This document shows, one piece after another, positions 1-6,203 of a stretch of 7,354 nucleotides of DNA. The position numbers and the translations under genes are program-made. The notes under the pieces were generated by a model, which worked only from the letters and a program-made list of their open reading frames with translations, was not told where the DNA came from and ran no database searches. The stretch is from an uncultured beta proteobacterium (GTDB lineage: Bacteria > Pseudomonadota > Gammaproteobacteria > Burkholderiales > Rhodocyclaceae): the NCBI GenBank assembly GCA_903930395.1, contig CAIYYE010000313.1, positions 1 to 7,354 on the forward strand, written 5' to 3'. The number at the start of each line of letters is the position of its first letter. Position 1 is the stretch's first letter.

Positions 1-660
1 GCGCTGGTAAAGCACCTCGAGCGCAGCAAGGAAGCGTTCTTGATCAAATGCCCAGGCCGTCTTGTCGAGTGCACTGAGACAGAATTCGCATTTGAACGGG
101 CAGCCGCGCGAGGCTTCGACATAGAGCAGACGATGCGCCAGGTCATCGGTGCTGAATTCGGCGTAGGGCAGGTCGATGTCGGCCAGTTCCGCCTGCTCGC
201 CAGCGATCACTTTCATGAGCGGCTGCGGCCCGTGGAGCAGGGCGCGACAGAGTTTGGGAAAACTGACATCGCCCCAGCCGGTAATCAGGTGATCGGCCAA
301 CCGGACGATTTCCTGATCCGCCCATTCATGACTGACTTCCGGACCACCCAGGACGATTTTAAGCGCCGGGCGGGCCAGCTTGAGTTGGCGGACGACCTCG
401 GTGGTCGGCCCGACATTCCAGATATAGACGCCAAAACCGACGATTTGCGTTGTTCCATTCACTGGCTCGCCGAGTTCAGCCAACAGCGCATCGACGATTT
501 CCTGCACCGGCCGGGCGATGGTGAATTCGCGCAGCACCGTTTGCTCGCACAGATCGCTCCCGCCGTGCCTGGCCATGTTGGCGAGCAGGTAGCGCAGGCC
601 GAGCGAGGCATGAATGTAGCGGGCGTTGAGCGTGCTGAGAATGATGGCGGGTGGCGACAT
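1..660 (-). CDS. B12-binding-domain radical SAM protein (DUF4080-like), C-terminus beyond the window
   Basis: The first 220 residues are visible, and the frame stays open to the window edge. The protein starts MSPPAIILSTLNARYIHASL, a beginning typical of the cobalamin-binding radical SAM family that carries a C-terminal DUF4080 domain. Residues about 1-165 form an alpha/beta fold of the B12-binding type, including VGFGVYIWNV (74-83) and KIVLGGPEVSHEW (101-113). The radical SAM domain opens with ASRGCPFKCEFC, whose cysteines 187, 191 and 194 form the CxxxCxxC motif that binds the 4Fe-4S cluster and S-adenosylmethionine. The substrate is unknown; members of this family are mostly uncharacterised. 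The ATG at 660 was chosen because the nearby upstream ATG triplets (ATGGATGGATG) are out of frame. It is transcribed away from the permease gene across a 93-base gap. The family call is strong; the precise reaction cannot be stated. Confidence 0.9.
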   Translation of the reverse strand, partial: MSPPAIILSTLNARYIHASLGLRYLLANMARHGGSDLCEQTVLREFTIARPVQEIVDALLAELGEPVNGTTQIVGFGVYIWNVGPTTEVVRQLKLARPALKIVLGGPEVSHEWADQEIVRLADHLITGWGDVSFPKLCRALLHGPQPLMKVIAGEQAELADIDLPYAEFSTDDLAHRLLYVEASRGCPFKCEFCLSALDKTAWAFDQERFLAALEVLYQR

Positions 661-753
661 CCATCCATTCTGACATTTTCCCGGACAACTGCTCAGGCGG
701 CATTGGCGAGCAAACGTTAGAATCCCCTTTCCGTTTCATCCACTTCCTGCCTC
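661..753. promoter_or_regulatory. Divergent intergenic region between radical SAM gene and permease gene
   Basis: This 93-base gap must carry promoters in both directions. On the plus strand a -10-like TAGAAT lies at 718-723, about 30 bases before the permease ATG, but no convincing -35 box sits at the usual distance. On the minus strand a weak CAGAAT lies just before the radical SAM start. No clear Shine-Dalgarno sequence precedes the permease start. The region is functional by position; the individual boxes are guesses. Confidence 0.4.
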
Positions 754-1524
754 ATGCTGCCTCAACCCTCCCTCATCGGCTGGTTTCCTGTCTGGCGCCG
801 CAATTTCCTTGTCTGGCGCAAGCTCGCCCTGCCGTCCATTCTGGGCAACCTGGCCGACCCGCTGATCTACATGCTCGGCCTCGGCTACGGCCTCGGCGCC
901 ATGCTGCCCAGCATCGAGGGCCAGCCCTACGTCGCCTTCCTCGCCGCCGGCACCGTCTGTGCCTCGACGATGAACGCCGCAACCTTCGAGGCCCTGTACT
1001 CCGCCTTTTCCCGCATGCATGTGCAGAAAACCTGGGAAGCCATCCTCAACACGCCGCTCGGTCTGGGCGACGTCGTCGCCGGAGAACTGTTCTGGGCGGC
1101 CACCAAATCATTGTTTTCCGGCGCTGCAATTCTCGTTGTCATCACCGCCATGGGCCTGACCCACGGCCCGCTCATGCTCTGGGCGCTGCCGGCCATCGTC
1201 CTCACCGGGTTGGCCTTTGCCGCGCTGGGCCTGATCTGGAACGCCCTGGCGCCGTCCTACGATTTCTTCATGTACTACTTCACACTCTTCATCACGCCGA
1301 TGACACTCGTTTCCGGCGTTTTCTTCCCGACCGACCAGCTACCCGGCTGGCTAGCCCTGATCGGCGGCTGGCTGCCGCTGGCGCAAGGCGTCGCATTGGT
1401 CCGGCCGCTGCTCGCCGGTGAAGTGCCGGCCAACGCCCTGATCCACATCATGGCACTGCTCGTCACGGCCGCCGTAGCCTTCGTCATCGCGCTGCACCTG
1501 ACCCGGCGCCGCCTGCTCAAGTAG
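754..1524 (+). CDS. ABC-2 type transporter permease, NodJ-like
   Basis: A 256-residue integral inner-membrane protein of the ABC-2 (NodJ/DrrB-type) permease family, the usual length for NodJ. About six hydrophobic segments are visible, near residues 30-48, 60-80, 116-135, 142-163, 175-193 and 229-249. Features typical of the family are an amphipathic N-terminus (FPVWRRNFLVWRKL), the DPLIYMLGLGYGLG stretch (35-48), VSGVFFPTDQLP (186-197) before a re-entrant or periplasmic stretch, and a basic C-terminus RRRLLK. The family works with a NodI-like ATPase to export lipids, oligosaccharides or drugs; the substrate here cannot be told. No ATPase gene lies next to it: the upstream neighbour is a divergent radical SAM gene and the downstream one is cutA, 9 bases away. 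The ATG at 754 fits the start of similarity; a longer overlapping frame (651-1421) does not look like protein. Confidence 0.88.
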   Translation: MLPQPSLIGWFPVWRRNFLVWRKLALPSILGNLADPLIYMLGLGYGLGAMLPSIEGQPYVAFLAAGTVCASTMNAATFEALYSAFSRMHVQKTWEAILNTPLGLGDVVAGELFWAATKSLFSGAAILVVITAMGLTHGPLMLWALPAIVLTGLAFAALGLIWNALAPSYDFFMYYFTLFITPMTLVSGVFFPTDQLPGWLALIGGWLPLAQGVALVRPLLAGEVPANALIHIMALLVTAAVAFVIALHLTRRRLLK

Positions 1525-1527
1525 AAT
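1498..1527 (+). promoter_or_regulatory. Candidate promoter for cutA-dsbD inside the end of the permease gene
   Basis: A CTGACC (-35-like, 1498-1503) and TAGAAT (-10-like, 1522-1527) are separated by 18 bases. The TAG of TAGAAT is also the permease stop codon. Transcription would start about seven bases after the -10 box, which falls on the A of the cutA ATG (1534), so the transcript could be leaderless. No Shine-Dalgarno sequence is seen before cutA. This is inferred from motif match only. Confidence 0.3.
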
Positions 1528-1533
1528 CTGCTG

Positions 1534-1851
1534 ATGGAAACCCTGCTCGTCATCACCAACTGCCCGGATGAAGAAAGCGCCAACACCATCGCGCTCGCCG
1601 CCGTTGAAGCGAAGCTGGCCGCCTGCGTGAATATCCTGCCGCGCGTCCAGTCGGTCTATCGCTGGCAGGGCAAGGTCGAGTCGGCTTCCGAAATTCCGCT
1701 GTTTTTCAAGTCGACCACAGCCAGCTATCCTGCGCTCGAAACCTGTATCCGCGAACGCCACCCCTACGCCTTGCCCGAAATCATCGCCCTGCCGCTCAGC
1801 CAGGGCCTGCCCGCCTACCTGAACTGGGTGGCCGAAGAAACGATCCAATGA
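1534..1851 (+). CDS. cutA: Divalent-cation tolerance protein CutA
   Basis: A 105-residue cytoplasmic protein matching the small CutA1 family in both length and sequence. CutA proteins are very stable trimers with a ferredoxin-like fold; mutation in E. coli is linked to copper and other divalent metal sensitivity, though the molecular role is unsettled. Family landmarks are TNCPDE (8-13), KLAACVNI (27-34), SVYRWQGKVE (40-49), HPYALPEIIALP (76-87) and YLNWV near the end. Cysteines 10, 31 and 71 correspond to the three cysteines of E. coli CutA (16, 39, 79). It follows the permease by 9 bases and its TGA overlaps the dsbD start by four bases (ATGA), implying translational coupling. The cutA-dsbD pairing is conserved in other proteobacteria. 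No unusual residues were seen. Confidence 0.97.
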   Translation: METLLVITNCPDEESANTIALAAVEAKLAACVNILPRVQSVYRWQGKVESASEIPLFFKSTTASYPALETCIRERHPYALPEIIALPLSQGLPAYLNWVAEETIQ

Positions 1852-3605
1852 CCATGCGCCTACTTTTCCTCATCTTTTCCCTGTTCATCGGGCTTGCCCA
1901 GGCCGAGGAATTCCTCGATCCGGCCGTCGCCTTCAAACCATCGGTCAAGGCTCTCGACGGCCAGACCCTCGAAGTCACCTACGCCATCGCCAAGGGCTAC
2001 TACCTGTACCGCGACAAGTTCCGCTTCGCTGTCGAGGGCGATGTGGTCAAACTGGGTACGCCGACCTTTCCCAAAGGCAAGGAACATAACGACGAGAATT
2101 TCGGCAAGGTCGAGGTCTATTACAAGAGCGTGGCCATCCGCATTCCTGTTGAAAGATCCAGCTCCGGCACCCTACCGCTGAACCTCAAGGTGACCGCCCA
2201 GGGCTGTGCCGATGCCGGCGTCTGCTACCCGCCGCAAACCCAGCCACTTAGTGTGGAACTGCCCGATCCGGCCAGCGCGCCACCAGTCTCCACAACCGCC
2301 GATGGCGACGAAAGCGGTGCCATCGCCTCAACCCTGAAAAACGCCGGCTTCTGGACCAGTCTTGCCTTCTTCTTCATCGCCGGCCTGGGCCTGTCGCTGA
2401 CGCCCTGTGTCTTCCCGATGATCCCCATCCTGTCCGGCATCATCGCCGGTCAGGGCCACAAGAATTCGCATGCGCGCGGCTTCGCGCTGTCGCTGGCCTA
2501 CGTCCTCGGCATGGCCGTCACCTACGCCGCAGCCGGTGTCGCCGCCGGCATGACGGGAACGCTGCTTTCCGCTGCCCTGCAAAACCCGTGGGTACTCGGC
2601 AGCTTTGCGCTGGTTTTTGTCGTGCTCTCGTTCTCGATGTTCGGCTTTTACGAACTGCAGTTGCCGACCGCGCTACAAAGCAAGCTCTCGGAAGAATCCG
2701 GCCACCTGCAGGGTGGGCGCGGCATCGGTGTATTCCTGATGGGCGCTCTTTCGGCCCTGATCGTTGGCCCTTGCGTCGCCGCGCCACTGGCCGGGGCGCT
2801 GCTTTATATCGGCCAGACCGGCGATGCCGTTTTTGGCGGTACCGCGCTGTTCGTCATGGCCCTCGGCATGGGCGCCCCGCTCATTGCCGTCGGCGTTGCC
2901 GGCGGCTCCTTGCTGCCGAAAACAGGCGCCTGGATGGAGGGCATAAAGAAGGCCTTCGGCGTACTGCTGCTCGCCACCGCTGTCTGGCTGGTCTCCCCGG
3001 TCATCCCGGCGGTCGTCGCCATGCTGGCCTGGGCGGCACTACTCATCATACCGGCCATCTACCTGCATGCCCTTGACCCGCTGCCGCCACACGCCAAGGG
3101 CTGGCAGCGATTCTGGAAGGGGGTCGGGATTCTCATGCTGCTGACCGGCGCCGCACTGCTCATCGGTGCCCTGGCCGGTGGCCGCGACCCGCTGCAACCG
3201 CTGGCCGGTCTGCGCGCTCAGGCCGGCGCCACCGAAGAAAAGCGGCTGCCTTTCGAGCGCGTCACGTCGGTTGCCGACCTGGAGGCCAAGATCAAGGCTG
3301 CCGGACGCCCAGTCATGCTCGATTTTTACGCCGACTGGTGCGTTTCATGCAAGGAAATGGAGCGCTTTACCTTCTCCGACCCCGCCGTTCAAGCCAGACT
3401 GGCTGGATTCAAGCTGCTCCAGGCCGATGTCACGGCCAATTCGGACGATGACAAGGCCTTGCTGGCCAAATTCAATCTCTTCGGCCCACCAGGCATCGTT
3501 TTCTACGACAGCAAAGGGCAGGAAATCAGAAATGTCCGCATCGTTGGCTTTCAGGATGCCGCGCTATTCCTGAAAACCCTGCCGCAAACTGTCAATAACA
3601 GTTAG
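1848..3605 (+). CDS. dsbD: Thiol:disulfide interchange protein DsbD
   Basis: A full-length 585-residue DsbD, which passes electrons from cytoplasmic thioredoxin through the inner membrane to periplasmic partners such as DsbC and the cytochrome c maturation thioredoxins. A signal peptide with hydrophobic core LLFLIFSLFIGL probably ends at AQA (17-19). The periplasmic alpha domain (about 20-145) has its redox pair at Cys120 and Cys126 (GCADAGVCYPP). A membrane domain of about eight helices (168-445) carries the two conserved cysteines Cys187 (LTPCVFPMIP) and Cys309 (VGPCVAAPLAG). The thioredoxin-like gamma domain (about 465-585) has the CVSC active site, Cys498 and Cys501, in DFYADWCVSCKEME. 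All six redox cysteines are present, so the protein should be functional. The start overlaps the cutA stop (ATGA); an in-frame ATG two codons later would change nothing important. The stop overlaps that of the convergent PAP2 gene. Confidence 0.98.
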   Translation: MTMRLLFLIFSLFIGLAQAEEFLDPAVAFKPSVKALDGQTLEVTYAIAKGYYLYRDKFRFAVEGDVVKLGTPTFPKGKEHNDENFGKVEVYYKSVAIRIPVERSSSGTLPLNLKVTAQGCADAGVCYPPQTQPLSVELPDPASAPPVSTTADGDESGAIASTLKNAGFWTSLAFFFIAGLGLSLTPCVFPMIPILSGIIAGQGHKNSHARGFALSLAYVLGMAVTYAAAGVAAGMTGTLLSAALQNPWVLGSFALVFVVLSFSMFGFYELQLPTALQSKLSEESGHLQGGRGIGVFLMGALSALIVGPCVAAPLAGALLYIGQTGDAVFGGTALFVMALGMGAPLIAVGVAGGSLLPKTGAWMEGIKKAFGVLLLATAVWLVSPVIPAVVAMLAWAALLIIPAIYLHALDPLPPHAKGWQRFWKGVGILMLLTGAALLIGALAGGRDPLQPLAGLRAQAGATEEKRLPFERVTSVADLEAKIKAAGRPVMLDFYADWCVSCKEMERFTFSDPAVQARLAGFKLLQADVTANSDDDKALLAKFNLFGPPGIVFYDSKGQEIRNVRIVGFQDAALFLKTLPQTVNNS

Positions 3606-4276
3606 ATTTCTCCGTTCCTCGCGCTGGCCATGGCATGGCGTAGCGACAAGACGGCGAATACGAGGCCGACAGTGGTACCGGCCAGGACATCGATGGCCAC
3701 ATGCTGGCGGGTCGCCATCGTAGACCACAGGATGGCCAGACAAAACCCGCCACTCAGCCAGCGCAGCACCAGCGGCACCCTGACGACCCGGAATACCCGG
3801 TCCAGCCAGAAGGCCGAAAAAACGGACGATGCAACGTGCAGGGAAGGGCAGGCATTACCTGCCGCATCGGCATCCTTGATGAAGGCGATTGACGGGTACA
3901 GGCTCCAGTCGACAATGGCCGGCGGCACCCCGGTTGGCAGTAGCCAGAAAATGCCCAGGCAGAACAGGCACATCGCCGTCATCCATTGCGTGTAGCAGGA
4001 GAGCATCCGGGTATTGACCAGAAGGGCCGGTGGCAGCGAGACAAAAAACCAGAGCGAGGCGTAAATCGGGAAAGCCAGTGGCGTAAAGGGTATCCATGCG
4101 TCGAGTTCGATCAGCGGCATGACCGTGGTGGGAAAGAGAGGGTTGCGCAGAACCCAGAAATAGGCCCAGAAGAAAATGGCCATGAAGGCCATGGTGCCAG
4201 CCGCCTTGATCGGCCACAGGATGGCTATTCTGGAAATGATCTGCCGGATCCAGTGCGGTCTGGAAAACAGGTGCAT
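3602..4276 (-). CDS. PAP2-family membrane phosphatase
   Basis: A 224-residue inner-membrane protein of the phosphatidic acid phosphatase type 2 superfamily, close in style to the PAP2_3 (inositol phosphorylceramide synthase/AUR1-like) branch. About six hydrophobic segments are seen, near 18-42, 67-88, 98-115, 145-157, 168-185 and 195-213. The catalytic motifs are CPSLHVA (143-149, His147) and a final motif around STMATRQHVAIDVLAG, with His192 the probable nucleophile and Asp196. The usual SR of the last motif is ST here, as in many bacterial PAP2_3-like proteins, and the first KxxxxxxRP motif is not evident. The expected reaction is removal of phosphate from a lipid phosphate or pyrophosphate, or transfer of a head group; the substrate is unknown. 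It faces the acyl carrier protein gene across a divergent 130-base region and its stop overlaps that of dsbD. The in-frame upstream sequence holds a stop and no better start codon. Confidence 0.9.
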   Translation of the reverse strand: MHLFSRPHWIRQIISRIAILWPIKAAGTMAFMAIFFWAYFWVLRNPLFPTTVMPLIELDAWIPFTPLAFPIYASLWFFVSLPPALLVNTRMLSCYTQWMTAMCLFCLGIFWLLPTGVPPAIVDWSLYPSIAFIKDADAAGNACPSLHVASSVFSAFWLDRVFRVVRVPLVLRWLSGGFCLAILWSTMATRQHVAIDVLAGTTVGLVFAVLSLRHAMASARNGEI

Positions 4277-4406
4277 GAGGGCTCGAGGGTTGGCGGACAG
4301 CGAAAACCGTTATGGTAACAACAGTTCTCCTGCATATTCGGTCCCTGCATGTCGGATTGGGTAAAACCTTTGGAAAACATGGGCATTCAGCTAAAATTGC
4401 CGGGTT
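4277..4406. promoter_or_regulatory. Divergent intergenic region between PAP2 gene and APE-like cluster
   Basis: This 130-base region is more AT-rich than its surroundings and must drive both directions. It contains an inverted repeat GTTA-TGG-TAAC (4309-4319), a seven-base direct repeat CCTGCAT (4329-4335 and 4344-4350, 15 bases apart), and the cluster promoter candidate at 4370-4397. On the minus strand the sequence around the inverted repeat gives only weak -10-like words (TACCAT, CATAAC). A protein-binding role for either repeat is speculation, because both are short. Confidence 0.4.
4370..4397 (+). promoter_or_regulatory. Sigma-70-like promoter candidate for the APE-like cluster
   Basis: TTGGAA (4370-4375) matches four of six positions of the -35 consensus, and TAAAAT (4392-4397) matches five of six of the -10 consensus, with a 16-base spacer. 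The -10 box ends only nine bases before the ATG of the first acyl carrier protein gene (4407) and no Shine-Dalgarno sequence is visible between them. The transcript may therefore have a 0-3 base leader. Confidence 0.5.
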
Positions 4407-4646
4407 ATGGAATCCATTGAACTGATTCGCGATTTTCTCAAGGACCGTCTCGCTGTCGAGCCGGAAAATGTCGTTCCCGGCGCGGCGCTGGCTGAGCTTG
4501 GCGTTGATTCGCTGATGATGCTCGAGTTGATGTTCGAGTTCGAGGACCGGTATGGCGTGAAGCTCTCCCGTGACCTCAAAACCCCCCGGACCGTTGGCGA
4601 GATGGTCACGCTGATGGACGGCCTTATCGCCAAGTCGAAGAGCTGA
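4407..4646 (+). CDS. Acyl carrier protein, first of two in an APE-like cluster
   Basis: A 79-residue, acidic acyl carrier protein of normal length. The phosphopantetheine attachment site is Ser35 in the motif LGVDSLMMLELM, at the start of helix II, followed by the typical FEFEDRYGVKL. Holo-ACP would hold the growing or starter acyl chain as a thioester in the cytoplasm for the enzymes next to it. It is the first gene of a compact rightward operon, with the ketosynthase gene beginning three bases after its stop. In described aryl polyene clusters a pair of ACPs (ApeE and ApeF) opens a similar block; which of the two this matches cannot be decided by eye. Its sequence is clearly different from the second ACP in this window. 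The start lies directly behind a promoter-like element. Confidence 0.92.
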   Translation: MESIELIRDFLKDRLAVEPENVVPGAALAELGVDSLMMLELMFEFEDRYGVKLSRDLKTPRTVGEMVTLMDGLIAKSKS

Positions 4647-4649
4647 GCC

Positions 4650-5900
4650 ATGGGCCAGCGACGGGTGGCGATTACTGGCCTCGGGCTGGTCAGCCCTTAT
4701 GGCGGCGACCTTGCTGATTTCTTTCGCCGCCTGTGCGCGGGCGAATCGGCCGTCGGCCACCTGCAGACCGACGATCTGCCCCGACCACTATCGATGCCAT
4801 TTGTCACCTGTCCCGGTTTCGATCCCGATCTCGTGCTCGGCAAACCGCAAGCCAGCATGATGGACCGCTTCGCCCAGTTCGGCCTGGCTGCCGCCTTCAG
4901 CGCCTGGGATGATGCCGGCCTGCCGCGTCAGCCCGACGGCGAAAGCCGCAGCGACTGGGGTGTCGCCTGGGGGACGGCACTCGGCGGCACGATGGCCTAT
5001 GAAAAAGGCTACCGCGAACTCTGGCAGCGCGGCCGCGAGCGGCTTTCACCACTGACCGTCGTCCTCGGCATGAACAACGGCGCGAATGCCCACATGTCCA
5101 TCCAGTTCGGGCTGGGCGGCGTCAGCATGAGCCACACAGTGGCCTGTGCCTCGTCGGCCATTGCCATTGGCGAAGCCTTTCGCCGGGTCCGCAGCGGCGA
5201 GGCGAAGGTCATGCTGACCGGTGGCTCGGACGTGCCGCAGGCCTATGGCGTCGCCCGCGCCTGGGAAGCGCTGCGCGTCATGGCGCCGGGCGACCGTGAA
5301 ACTTCCCCATTCGCCTGCCGGCCTTTCTCGGCCGACCGCCGTGGATTGGTCCTGGGCGAGGGCGGGGCTGCCCTCGTGCTTGAAGACTGGGATCACGCCA
5401 CGGCCCGCGGCGCCCGCATCCACGGCGAAATCGTCGGCTACGGCACGACCTGCGACCACACCCATCTGGTCCGCCCGGAAGCCGACGGACAGATTCGCGC
5501 CATCCGTCTGACCCTGGCCGATGCCGGGCTGGACATCGGCGACATCGATTACGTCAACGCCCACGGGACAGCAACCGCCGAGGGCGATCCGGTCGAAATC
5601 GCAGCCCTCAAGGCTGTTTTCGGCGAAGGCGCCGCAAGCTTGCCGGTCAGTGCGACCAAGTCGATGCACGGCCACCTGCTCGGCGGATCTGCTGCCATCG
5701 AGGCCATCGTCACGGTCCTCGCGCTGCGCGACGGAAGCATCCCGCCGACCGCCCATCTCGGCGAACTTGACCCGGCCTGTGCCGGCGTCGACCACGTCAC
5801 CTCGGCGCGCCACGGCCAGCCCCTGCGCGCCGCGCTTTCCAATTCTTTCGCTTTTGGTGGCAGCAACGCGGTCCTCGCGTTTCGCGCCGTCAACCTGTAA
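4650..5900 (+). CDS. Beta-ketoacyl-ACP synthase (FabF-like), APE-like cluster
   Basis: A 416-residue condensing enzyme of the KAS I/II (FabB/FabF) type, full length. It would catalyse decarboxylative Claisen condensation of malonyl-ACP with an acyl-ACP primer. The thiolase fold begins VAITGLGLVSPYG (6-18). The nucleophile is Cys166 in HTVACASSA, the two catalytic histidines are His305 (NAHGTAT) and His342 (KSMHGHLLGG), and the structural lysine is Lys337, so the enzyme appears active rather than a chain-length-factor-like partner. The C-terminus carries the usual NSFAFGGSNA (398-407). It sits between two ACP genes, 3 bases after the first and 18 bases before the second, which supports a role in a dedicated pathway rather than primary fatty-acid synthesis. 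Which of the ketosynthases of described APE clusters it corresponds to is not resolvable here. Confidence 0.94.
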   Translation: MGQRRVAITGLGLVSPYGGDLADFFRRLCAGESAVGHLQTDDLPRPLSMPFVTCPGFDPDLVLGKPQASMMDRFAQFGLAAAFSAWDDAGLPRQPDGESRSDWGVAWGTALGGTMAYEKGYRELWQRGRERLSPLTVVLGMNNGANAHMSIQFGLGGVSMSHTVACASSAIAIGEAFRRVRSGEAKVMLTGGSDVPQAYGVARAWEALRVMAPGDRETSPFACRPFSADRRGLVLGEGGAALVLEDWDHATARGARIHGEIVGYGTTCDHTHLVRPEADGQIRAIRLTLADAGLDIGDIDYVNAHGTATAEGDPVEIAALKAVFGEGAASLPVSATKSMHGHLLGGSAAIEAIVTVLALRDGSIPPTAHLGELDPACAGVDHVTSARHGQPLRAALSNSFAFGGSNAVLAFRAVNL

Positions 5901-5918
5901 CCACACGGATACCCTGCC

Positions 5919-6203
5919 ATGTCTGAAGCCATTTCCCCGGAAGTCATCGAAGCCCTCTTGCCGGAAGTCGCCGAACTGATCGTGGCGGCGCTCAATCTCG
6001 ACATGCCGCCTGCCGACATCGCGCCGGATGCGCCGCTGTTCGGCGATGGCCTCGGCCTCGACTCGATCGACGTGCTCGAAATTGCGCTGGTCATTTCCAA
6101 GAAATATGGCTTCCAGCTCAAGTCGGATAATGAGGACAACCTGCGTATCTTCTCGTCCTTGCGCGCCCTGTCCGGGCACATCGCCAGCCAGCGCACCAAA
6201 TGA
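5919..6203 (+). CDS. Acyl carrier protein, second of two in an APE-like cluster
   Basis: A 94-residue phosphopantetheine-binding protein, longer than the first ACP because of an N-terminal extension (EAISPEVIEALLPEVAELIV) and a longer tail. The attachment serine is Ser49 in GLGLDSIDVLEIAL, followed by SKKYGFQL. The DSID form of the motif and the LFGDGLGLDSID context are typical of ACPs in aryl polyene and related pigment clusters rather than the housekeeping AcpP (DSLD). It may serve a different step from the first ACP, for example starter loading versus chain extension; that is inference. Its stop overlaps the start of the membrane protein gene by four bases (ATGA). Confidence 0.92.
   Translation: MSEAISPEVIEALLPEVAELIVAALNLDMPPADIAPDAPLFGDGLGLDSIDVLEIALVISKKYGFQLKSDNEDNLRIFSSLRALSGHIASQRTK

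Noticed and set aside
40..720. Plus-strand open frame of 226 codons
   Set aside because: It is the antisense shadow of the radical SAM gene, whose minus-strand frame carries clear family motifs and stays open to the edge.
704..723. TTGGCG and TAGAAT as a full promoter before the permease
   Set aside because: The spacer is only about nine bases, too short for a sigma-70 promoter; only the -10-like box was kept as a weak hint.
651..1421. Plus-strand open frame of 256 codons overlapping the permease
   Set aside because: It is Arg/His-rich with no domain; the frame starting at 754 gives a clean membrane protein of the expected family length.
1848..3605. dsbD as a possible ScsB or CcdA-like variant
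   Set aside because: All three DsbD domains with their six redox cysteines are present in the standard order and length.
3855..4760. Minus-strand open frame of 301 codons across the PAP2 gene, intergenic region and first ACP
   Set aside because: It crosses three better-supported regions in the wrong frame and shows no membrane or enzyme pattern of its own.
5046..6179. Long minus-strand open frame of 377 codons opposite the ketosynthase and second ACP genes
   Set aside because: The translation is rich in Arg, Gly, Asp and Val with no recognisable domain, and it lies opposite two strongly supported genes; this is typical of antisense frames in high-GC DNA.
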